Positions 28,254 through 36,961 are shown, numbered from the stretch's first letter. The stretch: DNA of 42,818 bases from Acidomonas methanolica (GCF_004346035.1 NZ_SLZN01000023.1:1-42818), one strand, 5' to 3'. Notes: generated by a model from the sequence alone, not told the origin. Numbers and translations are program-made.

Positions 28254-28278
28254 CAGGCCTCTGACATGAGGGGCAGCC

Positions 28279-28908
28279 TTAGCCGATCGCCTCCTTGAGA
28301 GCGCGGGCCGCGGCTGCGGGGTCCGGGGCACCATAGATGCCGGAGCCCACCACCGCAACCGACGCGCCGGCATTTTTGACATTGCCGATGCTGCTGAGGT
28401 TGACACCGCCGGCGACGGCGAGCGGCAGCTCGGCGCCCTCGACGGTCTTCAGCAGATCGACGACGTTATAGCCGGGGATCGCCTGCTCATCGAGACCCGC
28501 ATGGACCTCGACGCGATTGACGCCGAGAGCGGCCATTTCGCGGATGCGGGCCAGACGGTGCGGAGCCGGAACGCCGATCAGATCCACGACGACCTGACGG
28601 CCGAACGCGCGGGCGGCTTTCACCGCGCCGGCGATCGTCGCGTCATTGGCGACGCCGAGGATGCCGACGGAATCCGCACCGGCCTCGAACGCCAGCTTCG
28701 CTTCCAGTTCGCCCGCGTCCATGGTCTTGAGATCGGCGAAGAGTTCCTTGTCCGGATGAGCCGCCTTCACGTTGCGCACCGCGGAAAGCCCGTCGATCTT
28801 GATGAGCGGCGTGCCGATCTCGATGATGTCCACATACGGCGCGACGCCGATGAGAAGCTTGAGGGCGTCAGCGGTCGAGAGAAGGTCGAGTGCAGTTTGA
28901 AGTTTCAT
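28279..28908 (-). CDS. hxlA: 3-hexulose-6-phosphate synthase
   Basis: The 209-residue protein belongs to the orotidine-monophosphate decarboxylase barrel suprafamily. IEIGTPLIKIDG lies at 29-40, the signature D59-x-K61-x-x-D64 in FADLKTMDAG, then GADSVGILGVAND, VDLIGVP and LAVAGGVN. It joins formaldehyde to ribulose 5-phosphate, giving 3-hexulose 6-phosphate, the fixing step of the RuMP cycle. A 3-keto-gulonate-phosphate decarboxylase is the main alternative in this family, but the adjacent isomerase and mxa operon decide for HPS. GAGG precedes the ATG. It follows hxlB by 43 bases. Confidence 0.94.
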   Translation of the reverse strand: MKLQTALDLLSTADALKLLIGVAPYVDIIEIGTPLIKIDGLSAVRNVKAAHPDKELFADLKTMDAGELEAKLAFEAGADSVGILGVANDATIAGAVKAARAFGRQVVVDLIGVPAPHRLARIREMAALGVNRVEVHAGLDEQAIPGYNVVDLLKTVEGAELPLAVAGGVNLSSIGNVKNAGASVAVVGSGIYGAPDPAAAARALKEAIG

Positions 28909-28951
28909 TGTTTTTGCCTCTTTGATTTGATGGTCGTTCCGGGAAAAAAAC

Positions 28952-29539
28952 CTACTCCAGATTGGCATGACGCCTCCAAAGCACGTCCGTCGGGATCTGG
29001 TTCTGCTGCCAGATCGCGTGGAACATCACGTCTCCCACGAACAGGACGGCCTGTTCGAAAAGGGAGCCTGCATATTGTTTCGACGCCGCCCGCTCGACCT
29101 GCTGCTTGCCGGCGGCGCGCACGATGATCGCCTCGTCCGCCAGCTTCGCGAGCGGGCTGGATGCGTCGGTCGTGAGCACGACGAGATGCGCGCCCACTTT
29201 CTTCGCGGTCTCGCCGATGGCGACCATGCCGCGCGTCGTGCCCGAACCCGAGGCGATGATGAGAACATCCCCGCTTTCGATCGCCGGCGTCGTGGTGTCG
29301 CCGACGACGCATACGGACAGTCCGAGATGCATCAGCCGCATGGCGGTGAAACGCAGGGACAGACCGCTGCGCCCGGCGCCCGCGACATAGATCCGGCGCG
29401 CGCCGAGGACGACGCCGGCGGCCTTGGCCACCTCCTGCGGATCGAGCGCCCGCACGGTCTCGGTCAGTTCGTTGGAGATGACACCGATCGCATCCTCGAC
29501 ACAGGACGCAGTCGGCGTAGCAAGTGAGATTGAAGACAT
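28952..29539 (-). CDS. hxlB: 6-phospho-3-hexuloisomerase
   Basis: The 195-residue SIS-domain protein has YVAGAGRSGLSLRFTAMRLMHLG at 51-73, GDTTTPAI, and IIASGSGTTRGM near 97, as in PHI proteins, with a C-terminal EQAVLFVGDVMFHAIWQQ. It isomerises 3-hexulose 6-phosphate to fructose 6-phosphate. ATG 29539 has GAGG ten bases upstream; the frame is open to 29665 without support. It is first in the hxlBA(-glxA-like) unit, downstream of the mxa operon and separated from it by a probable terminator. Confidence 0.94.
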   Translation of the reverse strand: MSSISLATPTASCVEDAIGVISNELTETVRALDPQEVAKAAGVVLGARRIYVAGAGRSGLSLRFTAMRLMHLGLSVCVVGDTTTPAIESGDVLIIASGSGTTRGMVAIGETAKKVGAHLVVLTTDASSPLAKLADEAIIVRAAGKQQVERAASKQYAGSLFEQAVLFVGDVMFHAIWQQNQIPTDVLWRRHANLE

Positions 29540-29675
29540 TTCTTTACGCCTCGTCCGTTTCGACGTCAGGCGACAGTAGTCACTGCGGTTGAAATAAAAA
29601 ACGCCCAAACGCCCGGATGGCGACAAATGATCGCTCTTTGGCCGAAAACAACCGGCAATAAACAAATGCGGGAAA
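29540..29675 (-). promoter_or_regulatory. Probable hxlBA promoter and leader region
   Basis: Read leftward, this stretch contains a direct repeat GGGCG TTT GGGCG followed by TTTTTTATTT (around 29597-29617), then the ribosome binding site of hxlB. The GC-rich block with a T run could be a weak terminator or attenuator. No clear -35/-10 pair could be assigned. Confidence 0.35.
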
Positions 29676-29699
29676 GCCGCTCAATATTGTGTGAGCGGC
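29676..29699 (-). terminator. Probable terminator of the mxa operon
   Basis: GCCGCTCA (29676-29683) and TGAGCGGC (29692-29699) form a perfect 8-base stem with an 8-base loop, about 50 bases after the mxaL stop. In the leftward transcript it is followed by TTTCCC and then a T-rich stretch. A smaller hairpin GATAT/ATATC at 29738-29752 lies right at the mxaL stop. Confidence 0.55.
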
Positions 29700-29751
29700 A
29701 CTGCACACTTGCACTCAAGCACAAATAATAATTTTGTGATATGGGAAATAT

Positions 29752-30726
29752 CTATTTTCTTGTCGAACCGATCGCCCATGCCATACGCGCCGTCATGCAG
29801 ATCAGCGCCAGCATTCCAAATATCCACGCAATATTCGCACGCGCCGCGAGCCGCACCACATGAGCGACGCGTTCGACCCATCCCGCGAGTTGGCCGGGCG
29901 AGTCCAACTCGCGGTAGTCCAGGCCGACGCCGGCGGCGAGTTGCTCGAGATAGGCCGTCTGGACGGAAGAGAGATTTTCCATGCCGGTATGACGGCTGGC
30001 GCCGAAAGGCGCGTTCCGCGGATTATATCCCTCCCGCTGCGCAGCGCCGGGCGGCGGGGGCGCCGCGTAATTTTCGGTCGGCATGTCGGAATCCGCCCAG
30101 AACCCGATTTCCCGGCCGTTATCGTCGAATTTCGGAATCGGTACGGGCTGCGTGCCGCCCATGCCCAGAATGAGCCCCCTCACCCGCGGATCACGCTTCA
30201 GGCTGGCGGGCTGGCCCGTCCAGGGCAAGGGCGGCTCTTCCTGCCCGTCGGAAAAAAAAAGCAGATCGCTGCCGACGCTGTGCGCCAGCGTGACGCCCCG
30301 CGCCAGCCCCTCGCTGATATGGCTTTCGCCTTCCCAGCCCATGCGCCAGTCGATATGCCGGATCGCGTCTTCGAGCGCGGAAAAGTTTTCGCAGATCTCC
30401 ACCGGCTCCAGGAGCAGAAAATCGCGCCGTTCCGTGAAGAGCGCGAGTCCGAGACGCGAGCCGCAGGGCAGGTCGCTCATCATGCGAAGCAGCGCCGCCT
30501 TGGCCTCCTCCAGACGGCTGGCCGGACGACCGTCCAGCGTATAGTCGCGCACGTTCATGCTGCCGGTGATGTCCACCACCGCCAGCAGGGAATAGGTCGC
30601 GCGCCGGTGCGGCAGGGTGGGAAAGAGCAGCGCCGCGCCGAGAAAGAGACAGGCGGCGACCTGCAACCAGCTCCCGGGATCACGCAGCGCCGGACATGCC
30701 ATGACACGCGACATGGCGCGCGTCAT
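29752..30726 (-). CDS. mxaL: MxaL, VWA-domain membrane protein of methanol dehydrogenase maturation
   Basis: The 324-residue protein has an N-terminal membrane segment (about 20-38), a von Willebrand A domain with the metal-site motif VVDITGSMN at about 50-58 and FFSDGQEEPP, and a C-terminal membrane segment (IAWIFGMLALICMTARMAWAI). MxaL, with MxaA, C, K, R and S, is needed in known methylotrophs for an active, calcium-loaded methanol dehydrogenase. The metal-site motif has Thr at the second position instead of the usual Ser. Its ATG overlaps the mxaK stop by four bases. It is the last gene of the operon. mxaD, E, H and B do not follow. Confidence 0.9.
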   Translation of the reverse strand: MTRAMSRVMACPALRDPGSWLQVAACLFLGAALLFPTLPHRRATYSLLAVVDITGSMNVRDYTLDGRPASRLEEAKAALLRMMSDLPCGSRLGLALFTERRDFLLLEPVEICENFSALEDAIRHIDWRMGWEGESHISEGLARGVTLAHSVGSDLLFFSDGQEEPPLPWTGQPASLKRDPRVRGLILGMGGTQPVPIPKFDDNGREIGFWADSDMPTENYAAPPPPGAAQREGYNPRNAPFGASRHTGMENLSSVQTAYLEQLAAGVGLDYRELDSPGQLAGWVERVAHVVRLAARANIAWIFGMLALICMTARMAWAIGSTRK

Positions 30727-31301
30727 GGCAGCCCCTCCGGCTGTCCGGGCAGATCCGGCCAGAGTTTTTTCGATGCCGGCAGCGTATCGCCTTTACCCTG
30801 TGGCGAAATGGGGAAATCCCGCACGAGGCGCATGGCGACGTCGAGATTGAACTTGCCGTCCCAGTCATCCGGTTCGAGCGCCAGGGCGGCGCGATAATGC
30901 CGCTTGGCCTGTATGACGAGCGGCGTCGCTTCCTCGAAACGCGCGTCGCCGATACGGGCGAAGGCTTCGCGAAGATAGAAATTGCCGAGATCGTAGTGCA
31001 GACTCGCCGCCTCCCGCGGCGTTCCGCGCGCCGCCACCCGGCTCGCCAGCGCCTCCGCCCCGGCCGGCTTGCCCATGCGCAGCAGGAACAGCGCCCGCGC
31101 CAGCAGGAGCCGCGCCGAGGCGTCGGGCGAAACCGCCACGTCGTCGGAGCGCCCCAGCGCGCGCACCAGATGGTTCTCATGTGTGAGTCGAACCCAGTCA
31201 TAGCCCGCAACACCCGCACCGCACAGCGCCGCGCCCAGCAGCGCCCATGGCCAGAAGACGGCCATGCCCCGCGTCAGCCGCGCCCGCAACGCCGCCCTCA
31301 T
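30723..31301 (-). CDS. mxaK: MxaK, methanol dehydrogenase maturation protein
   Basis: The 192-residue protein has one N-terminal membrane segment (FWPWALLGAALCGAGVAGYDWV, about 15-36) and a soluble, helical domain with TPR-like character (ARALFLLRMGKPAGAEALASRV, HYDLGNFYLREAF). It is probably exposed in the periplasm. It is assigned by its position between mxaC and mxaL and by length. Sequence recognition alone is moderate. It overlaps both neighbours by four bases. Confidence 0.82.
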   Translation of the reverse strand: MRAALRARLTRGMAVFWPWALLGAALCGAGVAGYDWVRLTHENHLVRALGRSDDVAVSPDASARLLLARALFLLRMGKPAGAEALASRVAARGTPREAASLHYDLGNFYLREAFARIGDARFEEATPLVIQAKRHYRAALALEPDDWDGKFNLDVAMRLVRDFPISPQGKGDTLPASKKLWPDLPGQPEGLP

Positions 31302-32281
31302 GGCCTGCCCTCCGCAAGACCGCGCTCCGCCAGCAGGGCGAGCGCCACCAGCACGCCGCATCCCAGCGCCAGCGCATAGAGCAGCGGCGCATAGTCGCGG
31401 CGCGGCACGTGTTCGTGATAACGGATCGGATGGACTTCCAGCCGGTCGATCTGCTCGACCGCCCGCGCCACGGCGGACGGGTCCTCCGCCTCGAAGGCGC
31501 GATAGGGAACGCCAAGCTCCGAAAAATACTGGTTCAACGAGGCGGGCGCGCTGGCGTCGGCCGTGTCCATTTTCTCGAACAGGCCGGGATCTCCCTTCGT
31601 GCGAAGATAGAGGTAATAGAGATGCACATGGGTCCGCAGCGCATCCGCCCGGATCTTGTCTTTCACCTCGCGGTCGATGACGCCCGCGCCGTCGGAAACG
31701 AACAGCACCACGTTCTGCGCCTGCGTCGTGTCCGTGCCGAACTGCGCAAGGGCGAGGCCGAGACCGCGTCCGATATCGGTCTTGCCGAGCGCCGGACGCT
31801 TCATCGCCCCCAGAGCCGCGGCCACCGCCGCCCGATGCTCCGTCAGGGGAAGCGCCAGAATCGGCGAGGTGGAAAAGGCGACGACGGCGAACTGGTCATG
31901 CGGACGTCCCGCGAAGAATTTCTGGATGAGCCGGACCGCCGCCGCCGTCTTGCTCTCCTGCTTCGCCGTGGGTTCGCGATCGTCGAAGGTCTGGTCCATG
32001 CTCACGCTGCGGTCGATCAGCAGGACGACATGCGCGCCCTTGCCGGTTCGCGTCACGATACCGTCGCGCCGGTGCAGCCCGCCCAGCGCCAGAACGAGCA
32101 GGGCCATGGACAGCGCCGCGAGCAGACGCAAGCCGATTTCCGCGCCTTCGGACACACGGTCGCGCGGGATGCCGATGAGGCTCGGGCTCGGCCACCAGCG
32201 CGGTCCCAGCCCCAGGAGCGGCATGACGCACAACCCGAGCAAAAGCAGAACCCAGGGATAATCGAAGCCGAGCGACGTCAT
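31298..32281 (-). CDS. mxaC: MxaC, VWA-domain membrane protein of methanol dehydrogenase maturation
   Basis: The 327-residue protein has two N-terminal membrane segments (YPWVLLLLGLCVMPLLGLG and LRLLAALSMALLVLALGGL), a VWA domain with a full metal-site motif LLIDRSVSMDQ near residue 85 and VVLFVSDGAGVID, and a C-terminal membrane segment (LLYALALGCGVLVALALLAE). It probably forms a membrane complex with MxaL and the MoxR-type ATPase MxaR that helps insert calcium. ATG 32281 overlaps the mxaA stop by four bases. Confidence 0.9.
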   Translation of the reverse strand: MTSLGFDYPWVLLLLGLCVMPLLGLGPRWWPSPSLIGIPRDRVSEGAEIGLRLLAALSMALLVLALGGLHRRDGIVTRTGKGAHVVLLIDRSVSMDQTFDDREPTAKQESKTAAAVRLIQKFFAGRPHDQFAVVAFSTSPILALPLTEHRAAVAAALGAMKRPALGKTDIGRGLGLALAQFGTDTTQAQNVVLFVSDGAGVIDREVKDKIRADALRTHVHLYYLYLRTKGDPGLFEKMDTADASAPASLNQYFSELGVPYRAFEAEDPSAVARAVEQIDRLEVHPIRYHEHVPRRDYAPLLYALALGCGVLVALALLAERGLAEGRP

Positions 32282-33171
32282 GATGGCAGCCCCGTCGCGC
32301 GCAGGCGGCGACACAGGGCGCGCAACCGCCCGACGGACCAGGACACCGCGCCGCCCCCGAAGAACGCCTCCCGCGAGGCGGCGAAGAAAGCGTCGATCTC
32401 CGCCGCCTCGCGCGCCAGGTCAGGCCGGGACCGCAGGACGCCCGGCACATCCTCGGTCATCACCACATATCCCGCCGTCGCATCAAACGCGCCATGGACG
32501 AGGCGCATCCCTTCGATCCGTCCTTCCGCCGTGTCGCGCAGGCGGCGCAGCCCCCGCAGGGCCGTGGCGAAGGGACGGTCCGGCCGCCCCCCGAACGGCG
32601 GAAGGGCGGCGCGGCGCATCAGTACGACGAGTGCGAACAGGGCCGCAAGGAAGGAACCGGCGAAACCGGCTTTCTCCGGCAGCGTCGTCCGGCGGCCGGG
32701 GAGATGATCGGGCTGGATCCGGCTGAAATCCATTCCTTTTTCCTGGGAAATCTCGCGCAGGGGTGACGAGAGAAACTGCCATGCGGCGGAATGGGTTTCG
32801 ACGCGGCGCGTCCCGTCGGTCAATTCGAGCGCAAAGGCGGGAATCGTCATGCGCCTGGGTTCGAGCGGCGCGTAGAAACTCTGATAGGTCAGGATGATCG
32901 TGACACGTTCGCCGCCCGCCCGCGTCTTTTCCGTTTTTTCCCGCACATCACGCAGATCGAGCCAGTAGTCGAGTTCGTGGGGACGGGGAAACGAGGCGGG
33001 GACGACGCGCCAGCCAGGCGCGGTGACGATCTCCACCCGGCTCACCAGCACATCGCCGAGGAAATAGCCGAAGAGCCGGTCGGGCGGGACGGTCTTCAGG
33101 TCGAGAAGCTGCGCCTGCGCCGCCGTCGCGCCGACGGCCCAAAGCGACAGCACGGCGACGATGCGTTTCAT
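32278..33171 (-). CDS. mxaA: MxaA, methanol dehydrogenase calcium-insertion protein
   Basis: The 297-residue protein has a cleavable-looking signal peptide (MKRIVAVLSLWAVGATAAQA), a periplasmic domain of about 150 residues, a membrane segment (AGFAGSFLAALFALVVLM) and a cytoplasmic C-terminal domain. In studied methylotrophs, mxaA mutants make methanol dehydrogenase that lacks calcium. Identification rests mainly on topology and its place in the S-A-C-K-L order. The ATG overlaps the mxaS stop by four bases. Confidence 0.85.
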   Translation of the reverse strand: MKRIVAVLSLWAVGATAAQAQLLDLKTVPPDRLFGYFLGDVLVSRVEIVTAPGWRVVPASFPRPHELDYWLDLRDVREKTEKTRAGGERVTIILTYQSFYAPLEPRRMTIPAFALELTDGTRRVETHSAAWQFLSSPLREISQEKGMDFSRIQPDHLPGRRTTLPEKAGFAGSFLAALFALVVLMRRAALPPFGGRPDRPFATALRGLRRLRDTAEGRIEGMRLVHGAFDATAGYVVMTEDVPGVLRSRPDLAREAAEIDAFFAASREAFFGGGAVSWSVGRLRALCRRLRATGLPS

Positions 33172-34025
33172 AGCGCCACCAGATGGTCCGCCAGCGCCGC
33201 GAAATCCGGCGCACCAGAGATGAAGAAGGGACGCCGCCCATGCCGCGCGAAATTGTGCCTGAGCGTCTCGCGGCGGTCGGCGATGGCGCGTTCCCAACGC
33301 TCCCGCAGGGCTCGACGCAGCACAACCAGCCGCCTGCGCCCCGTTTCCGAATCGCGCAGCCGCAGCATTCCGCCTCCTTGTGGCGCCTGCGCCTCGGACG
33401 CACTCCAGAGCACCACCGGCACCATGTCATGAACCGCCAGCGCGCCGAGAACGGCCTCGATCTCCTCGCCGGGCAAATGGAAGTCGGAAATCAGCAGCAC
33501 GAGATGCGGCACGGAGCCGATCAGTTCCGCTCCGGCCACGAGTCCGCGCGCGCTGCGGGCGGTCGGCCTGAAGGCGCGCAGGCGTTCCGCCAGCTCCTCC
33601 GCCTGCCCCGCACGGCGCGTGCGCAGAACCAGCCAGTCGTCCAGCACCCCCTCCCCGCATCCGATGAAAGTGAAGGAATCGCCGCAGCGTTCCGCCGTGC
33701 GCCCGAGCGCGGCGACGACACGCGCCATGGCCTGCAACTTGTCATCCGTCTCGGACGGGCGCATCGAGCAGGACAGATCCGCGAGCACGGCCACGCCGAT
33801 GCTGGCGGCATGGTAAAAGCGCCGGACGAGAATATTCCCCGACGGATCGAGGATCGAACGCTTGATGTCGATGCCGCGCCCGTCAGGCGCCTGCCAGAAG
33901 CTCGCATAGTCGCGGAAGGCGCCCTCTCCGTCCAGCACGCGATTGACGTGAACCCCCGACCGGGGCGAACGCGCCCGGAACCTCACGGCGTAACGGAGAT
34001 CCTCCTCCGCCATGCGCGAGGCCAT
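33168..34025 (-). CDS. mxaS: MxaS, DUF58-type protein of methanol dehydrogenase maturation
   Basis: The 285-residue soluble protein has an N-terminal region (RYAVRFRARSPRSGVHVNRVLDGEGAFRDYASF) and a VWA-like DUF58 domain with the metal-site-like motif VLADLSCSMRPS near residue 83 and LISDFHLPGEE. DUF58 proteins regularly pair with MoxR ATPases, and here the gene follows mxaR by two bases. The frame is open upstream to 34190, but ATG 34025 best fits family length. Confidence 0.88.
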   Translation of the reverse strand: MASRMAEEDLRYAVRFRARSPRSGVHVNRVLDGEGAFRDYASFWQAPDGRGIDIKRSILDPSGNILVRRFYHAASIGVAVLADLSCSMRPSETDDKLQAMARVVAALGRTAERCGDSFTFIGCGEGVLDDWLVLRTRRAGQAEELAERLRAFRPTARSARGLVAGAELIGSVPHLVLLISDFHLPGEEIEAVLGALAVHDMVPVVLWSASEAQAPQGGGMLRLRDSETGRRRLVVLRRALRERWERAIADRRETLRHNFARHGRRPFFISGAPDFAALADHLVAL

Positions 34026-34027
34026 GC

Positions 34028-35071
34028 TCACGGCGCGCGCACCTTTTCGAGAATGGCCGTGCAGAGATCGCGCACGATCGCCTCGCGCCGCAGCAGATAG
34101 ATCGGATCGACGAAGATGCGATGCGCCACGCTCTCGATGAACACGGCGCGGACATCCTCGGGCATGACCGTCTTCCGCCCTTCGAGCCACGCCCGCACAT
34201 GAGCGGCGCGCACGAGATACGCCATGCCGCGCGGGCTCGCGCCGCCCTTGACGAGGCGGCTCATGTCAATGTCCGGCAGGGCGATGCCGGCCGCCACGGG
34301 ATCGCGCAGGGCCGTCCAGAGCGAGAGAACGTACTCCTCCAGCGCCGGAGAGGTCGTGACCTCGGCCTGAATCAGCCGGGCGAGCGCGGGCAGGGCGCGA
34401 TAATCGAGCAGTCCTTCGCCGATTTCCGCGACCAGCGTGTCCGTATCGTGGAAGCGGCGGTCGAAAATGAGCTGCCGCCGCGCGTCCGGATCGGTCGGCA
34501 TGGACACGTTCACTTCGAAAAAGAAACGATCTCGCGCGGCGGCGGGAAGATCGAAGGTCTCGTCCCGTTCGAGGCTGTTGCGATCGGCGAAGATCACCAC
34601 ATACGGCAGGCTGAACTCGCGGTTGAAGGCCGTGAGGCTCCGCTCCGCCATCAGGCGCAGGAGCAGCGCATGGACCTGCGGACGCGCGCGGTTGATTTCG
34701 TTGAAGAAGAAGACCGCCAGAGTCTCGCCGTGTCGCAGCAGGGCGCCGGGTTCGAGCCGCGGACGGCCGTCATCGCCGATGGAGGCGTGGTAGATGAGGT
34801 CGGTGGGCATGAGGTCCACCGTGCCCTCGACCCGCTGATAGGGCCCTCCGACCCCGCGCGCCATGGCCCGCAGCAATGTGGTCTTGCCGACACCCACGTC
34901 CCCTTCGAGCAGGACGTGACCATGGGCCAGGAGCGCGATGAGCAGGAAGCGGATCACCCGTTCCTGCCCGATGACCACGCGCCCCACCTCCGTTTCCAGA
35001 CGCAGGGCGCGCTCGCGCCAGAGAAAGAGATCCTGTGGCTCAACCACAGGAATGGCGGCGGGATCGGTCAT
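34028..35071 (-). CDS. mxaR: MxaR, MoxR-family AAA+ ATPase
   Basis: The 347-residue protein is a typical MoxR ATPase: VVIGQERVIRFLLIALLAHGHVLLEGDVGVGKTT with Walker A near residue 57, FFFNEINRARPQ as Walker B, FADRNSLERDETFDLPAAARDRFFF as sensor region, and a C-terminal helical lid. It probably acts as a metal-chaperone ATPase with the VWA proteins MxaS, C and L. It starts two bases after the mxaI stop and links the structural genes mxaFJGI to the maturation genes mxaSACKL. Confidence 0.93.
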   Translation of the reverse strand: MTDPAAIPVVEPQDLFLWRERALRLETEVGRVVIGQERVIRFLLIALLAHGHVLLEGDVGVGKTTLLRAMARGVGGPYQRVEGTVDLMPTDLIYHASIGDDGRPRLEPGALLRHGETLAVFFFNEINRARPQVHALLLRLMAERSLTAFNREFSLPYVVIFADRNSLERDETFDLPAAARDRFFFEVNVSMPTDPDARRQLIFDRRFHDTDTLVAEIGEGLLDYRALPALARLIQAEVTTSPALEEYVLSLWTALRDPVAAGIALPDIDMSRLVKGGASPRGMAYLVRAAHVRAWLEGRKTVMPEDVRAVFIESVAHRIFVDPIYLLRREAIVRDLCTAILEKVRAP

Positions 35072-35073
35072 TG

Positions 35074-35373
35074 TTATTTCGGAATCTGGTTCACGTCTTC
35101 AACCCAGGTTCCCGTCTTGATGAAGTAGGCCGTGCGCGCCTTGTTGCGCGCGACCATAGCGTCCTCGGACTCCTGCTGCTTGGCCAGTTCGGCGGGGTCG
35201 AAATGCGGGTCGTATTTTGACCCCACGAGCTGCTCGGGATAGCCGGGTTGCGGCTCCCAGCAGACGCCGGGCTTCTTGCAATGGGTGCCGTCATAGGCCG
35301 CGAAGGCCGGCGAGGCGAATGCCAGCGCCAGGGTGGCCGTCGCGGTGGCTGAAAAGATCATACGGATCGTCAT
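35074..35373 (-). CDS. mxaI: Methanol dehydrogenase small (beta) subunit
   Basis: The 100-residue precursor has a signal peptide (MTIRMIFSATATATLALAFASPAFA) and a mature part of about 75 residues beginning AYDGTHCKKPGVCWEP. C32 and C38 can form the known intrachain disulfide, and the lysine-rich helix (ELAKQQESEDAMVARNKAR) wraps around the large subunit. It joins MxaF in the alpha2-beta2 periplasmic enzyme. AGGAG precedes the ATG and lies directly after a tandem duplication of the mxaG end. Confidence 0.95.
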   Translation of the reverse strand: MTIRMIFSATATATLALAFASPAFAAYDGTHCKKPGVCWEPQPGYPEQLVGSKYDPHFDPAELAKQQESEDAMVARNKARTAYFIKTGTWVEDVNQIPK

Positions 35374-35384
35374 GGTCCATCTCC

Positions 35385-35432
35385 TGATTAATGCGACGCT
35401 GTCGCGGGTGATTAATGCGACGCCGTCGCGGG
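35385..35432 (-). repeat. 24-base tandem duplication of the mxaG 3' end
   Basis: Two adjacent 24-base copies (35409-35432 and 35385-35408) differ at one base. The unit encodes PATASH, a stop and one Ser codon, so the true stop of mxaG at 35412 is followed in frame by a second PATASH and a second stop. The second copy runs into the AGGAG site of mxaI. Confidence 0.9.
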
Positions 35433-35999
35433 GAGCTTGCACGCGGCCGGATCGGTCGATTGCTTGATCGCCGCCTCGTCGGCCGCCGTGAAGGGCTTGA
35501 ACTGTTTCTGCTGCTCGGCCGTCAGCCAGGTGGCATGACTGGCCGGTCCACTGAAATGATGGCGAATCCAGGCCATCACGCGCAGGATCTGATCCAGTGT
35601 CAGATCCTGGTTATGTGGCCCCATCATGCCGTTCGCGCCGCCGAAGATCGTGGAGAACAGACCCACGTCGGTCGTATTGACAGGATAGGTCCAGTAGTCG
35701 TCACTCAAACTCGGTCCGACCTTGCCTTCCATCTCGCCGCCGTGACAGCCGGAGCAGGCCGTCAGGAAGAGGCTCTTGCCGTTGGGAAAGCAGCTCGGCA
35801 CTTCCTCGTAGGGATCGCGTCCTGTCTGGAGAAATTCCTTCACGGCGGGAGTCTGGCGCCCGTCAGGCAAGGAGGTGTCGAGATCAAGCTTGTCCCCGGT
35901 GACGGTGTTGATGAAGCTCTGCGTCGTGGGCGGAACATCCGCCGCCATCAGGAAAAGCGAGCCGGCCAGCACACCGGCGAAGGCAAAACTCTTACGCAA
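35412..35999 (-). CDS. mxaG: Cytochrome cL, electron acceptor of methanol dehydrogenase
   Basis: The 195-residue periplasmic cytochrome has a signal peptide (MRKSFAFAGVLAGSLFLMAA), one haem c site CSGCH (C82, C85, H86) and a probable axial Met in GANGMMGPH (M125 or M126). It takes electrons from reduced PQQ in MxaFI and passes them to a class I cytochrome c or the oxidase. The start is unusual: TTG 35999, chosen because AAGGAG lies about nine bases upstream and the signal peptide begins there. It follows mxaJ by 26 bases. Confidence 0.95.
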   Translation of the reverse strand: MRKSFAFAGVLAGSLFLMAADVPPTTQSFINTVTGDKLDLDTSLPDGRQTPAVKEFLQTGRDPYEEVPSCFPNGKSLFLTACSGCHGGEMEGKVGPSLSDDYWTYPVNTTDVGLFSTIFGGANGMMGPHNQDLTLDQILRVMAWIRHHFSGPASHATWLTAEQQKQFKPFTAADEAAIKQSTDPAACKLPATASH

Positions 36000-36025
36000 G
36001 GCTAAGTCTCCTTGTTCTTCTTGTT

Positions 36026-36901
36026 TCAGGAATTCAACGGATAGGACACGAACCCTTCCTCATGCAGAATGGCGTCGATCTTGGAACGCGACGCATCGAT
36101 GGCCTTGTTGAGCGCATCGCGCAGCGGCGCGTCGTCCTTGCGCACGCCCATCGCCTCGTCGAAGCGCTGGGGAATGGCGCGGCCGTCGGAGCCGGTCTGG
36201 TTGTCCTCGATCGGCGTCACGCGCAGTTTCACGTTGGACTCATGGACGTACCGCGCGACCTCGGGCTCGAACGCGATGCCGACTCCCGCATTCCCGCTGG
36301 CCACTTCGCTGACGATCTTGTCCGGAGACACGTCGGCATACTGGTTGCGCGGGCTGTGGAAGCCGATCAGGGAGTAGAGGTAGGGCACATTGTTGTAATA
36401 GATCTTCTCCTTCACCATCACGGGCTGGGCGGGAGAATGCAGGCTCATGGCGATATGCCCGGCCGTCTTTAGCTTCGGGTCGTCAAATCCCGTGATCGCG
36501 TCGTGATCGGCTCGGGTGATGAACACATAGCCCGCGCGATAGACCGGCACCGTGGTCAGGACGCGCGTATCTCCGGAATCCACACCCATCACCACATCGC
36601 ACTGGTTCTTGTCCAGTTGCTCCTGCACCGCGTAGATCTGCGGCCGGTTGCTCCAGACAAAAACCGGCTTCAGACCCATGGCGTCCGCCACGACCGTCAT
36701 GATCTTATCCTCGAAGCCGGACGCGTCGGACCGGGAAAACGGCGCGTTCTGCGTCGAGGCGCAGATCCGCAATACTTTGTCCCCGTCCGACTTGGCCGCA
36801 GGATCTCCAACCGCATGCCCGACACCCGGCGCGACAGCCATACCAAGGCAGGCCGCAGCAAGAATGAAGCGCGTGGAAAGGGTCGAACGAAAAGAAAACA
36901 T
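36026..36901 (-). CDS. mxaJ: MxaJ, periplasmic binding protein-like methanol dehydrogenase factor
   Basis: The 291-residue protein has a signal peptide (RFILAAACLGMAVAPGVGHA) and a family 3 solute-binding fold: LRICASTQNAPFSRSDASGFEDKI at 44-67, CDVVMGVDSGDTRV, and SEVASGNAGVGIAFEPEVARY. Known MxaJ proteins associate with MxaF and are needed for enzyme assembly. It lies between mxaF and mxaG as in other methylotrophs, 110 bases after mxaF across a strong hairpin. Confidence 0.93.
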   Translation of the reverse strand: MFSFRSTLSTRFILAAACLGMAVAPGVGHAVGDPAAKSDGDKVLRICASTQNAPFSRSDASGFEDKIMTVVADAMGLKPVFVWSNRPQIYAVQEQLDKNQCDVVMGVDSGDTRVLTTVPVYRAGYVFITRADHDAITGFDDPKLKTAGHIAMSLHSPAQPVMVKEKIYYNNVPYLYSLIGFHSPRNQYADVSPDKIVSEVASGNAGVGIAFEPEVARYVHESNVKLRVTPIEDNQTGSDGRAIPQRFDEAMGVRKDDAPLRDALNKAIDASRSKIDAILHEEGFVSYPLNS

Positions 36902-36961
36902 GATCCTGTGACCTTCAAAGAAAAGACTTCGGCACGTGGACGGACGAACCGGGACCGGAGG

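Noticed and set aside
28279-28908. 3-keto-L-gulonate-6-phosphate decarboxylase as identity of the HxlA-like protein
   Set aside because: The families are related, but the neighbouring 6-phospho-3-hexuloisomerase and methanol dehydrogenase genes fit hexulose-phosphate synthase much better.
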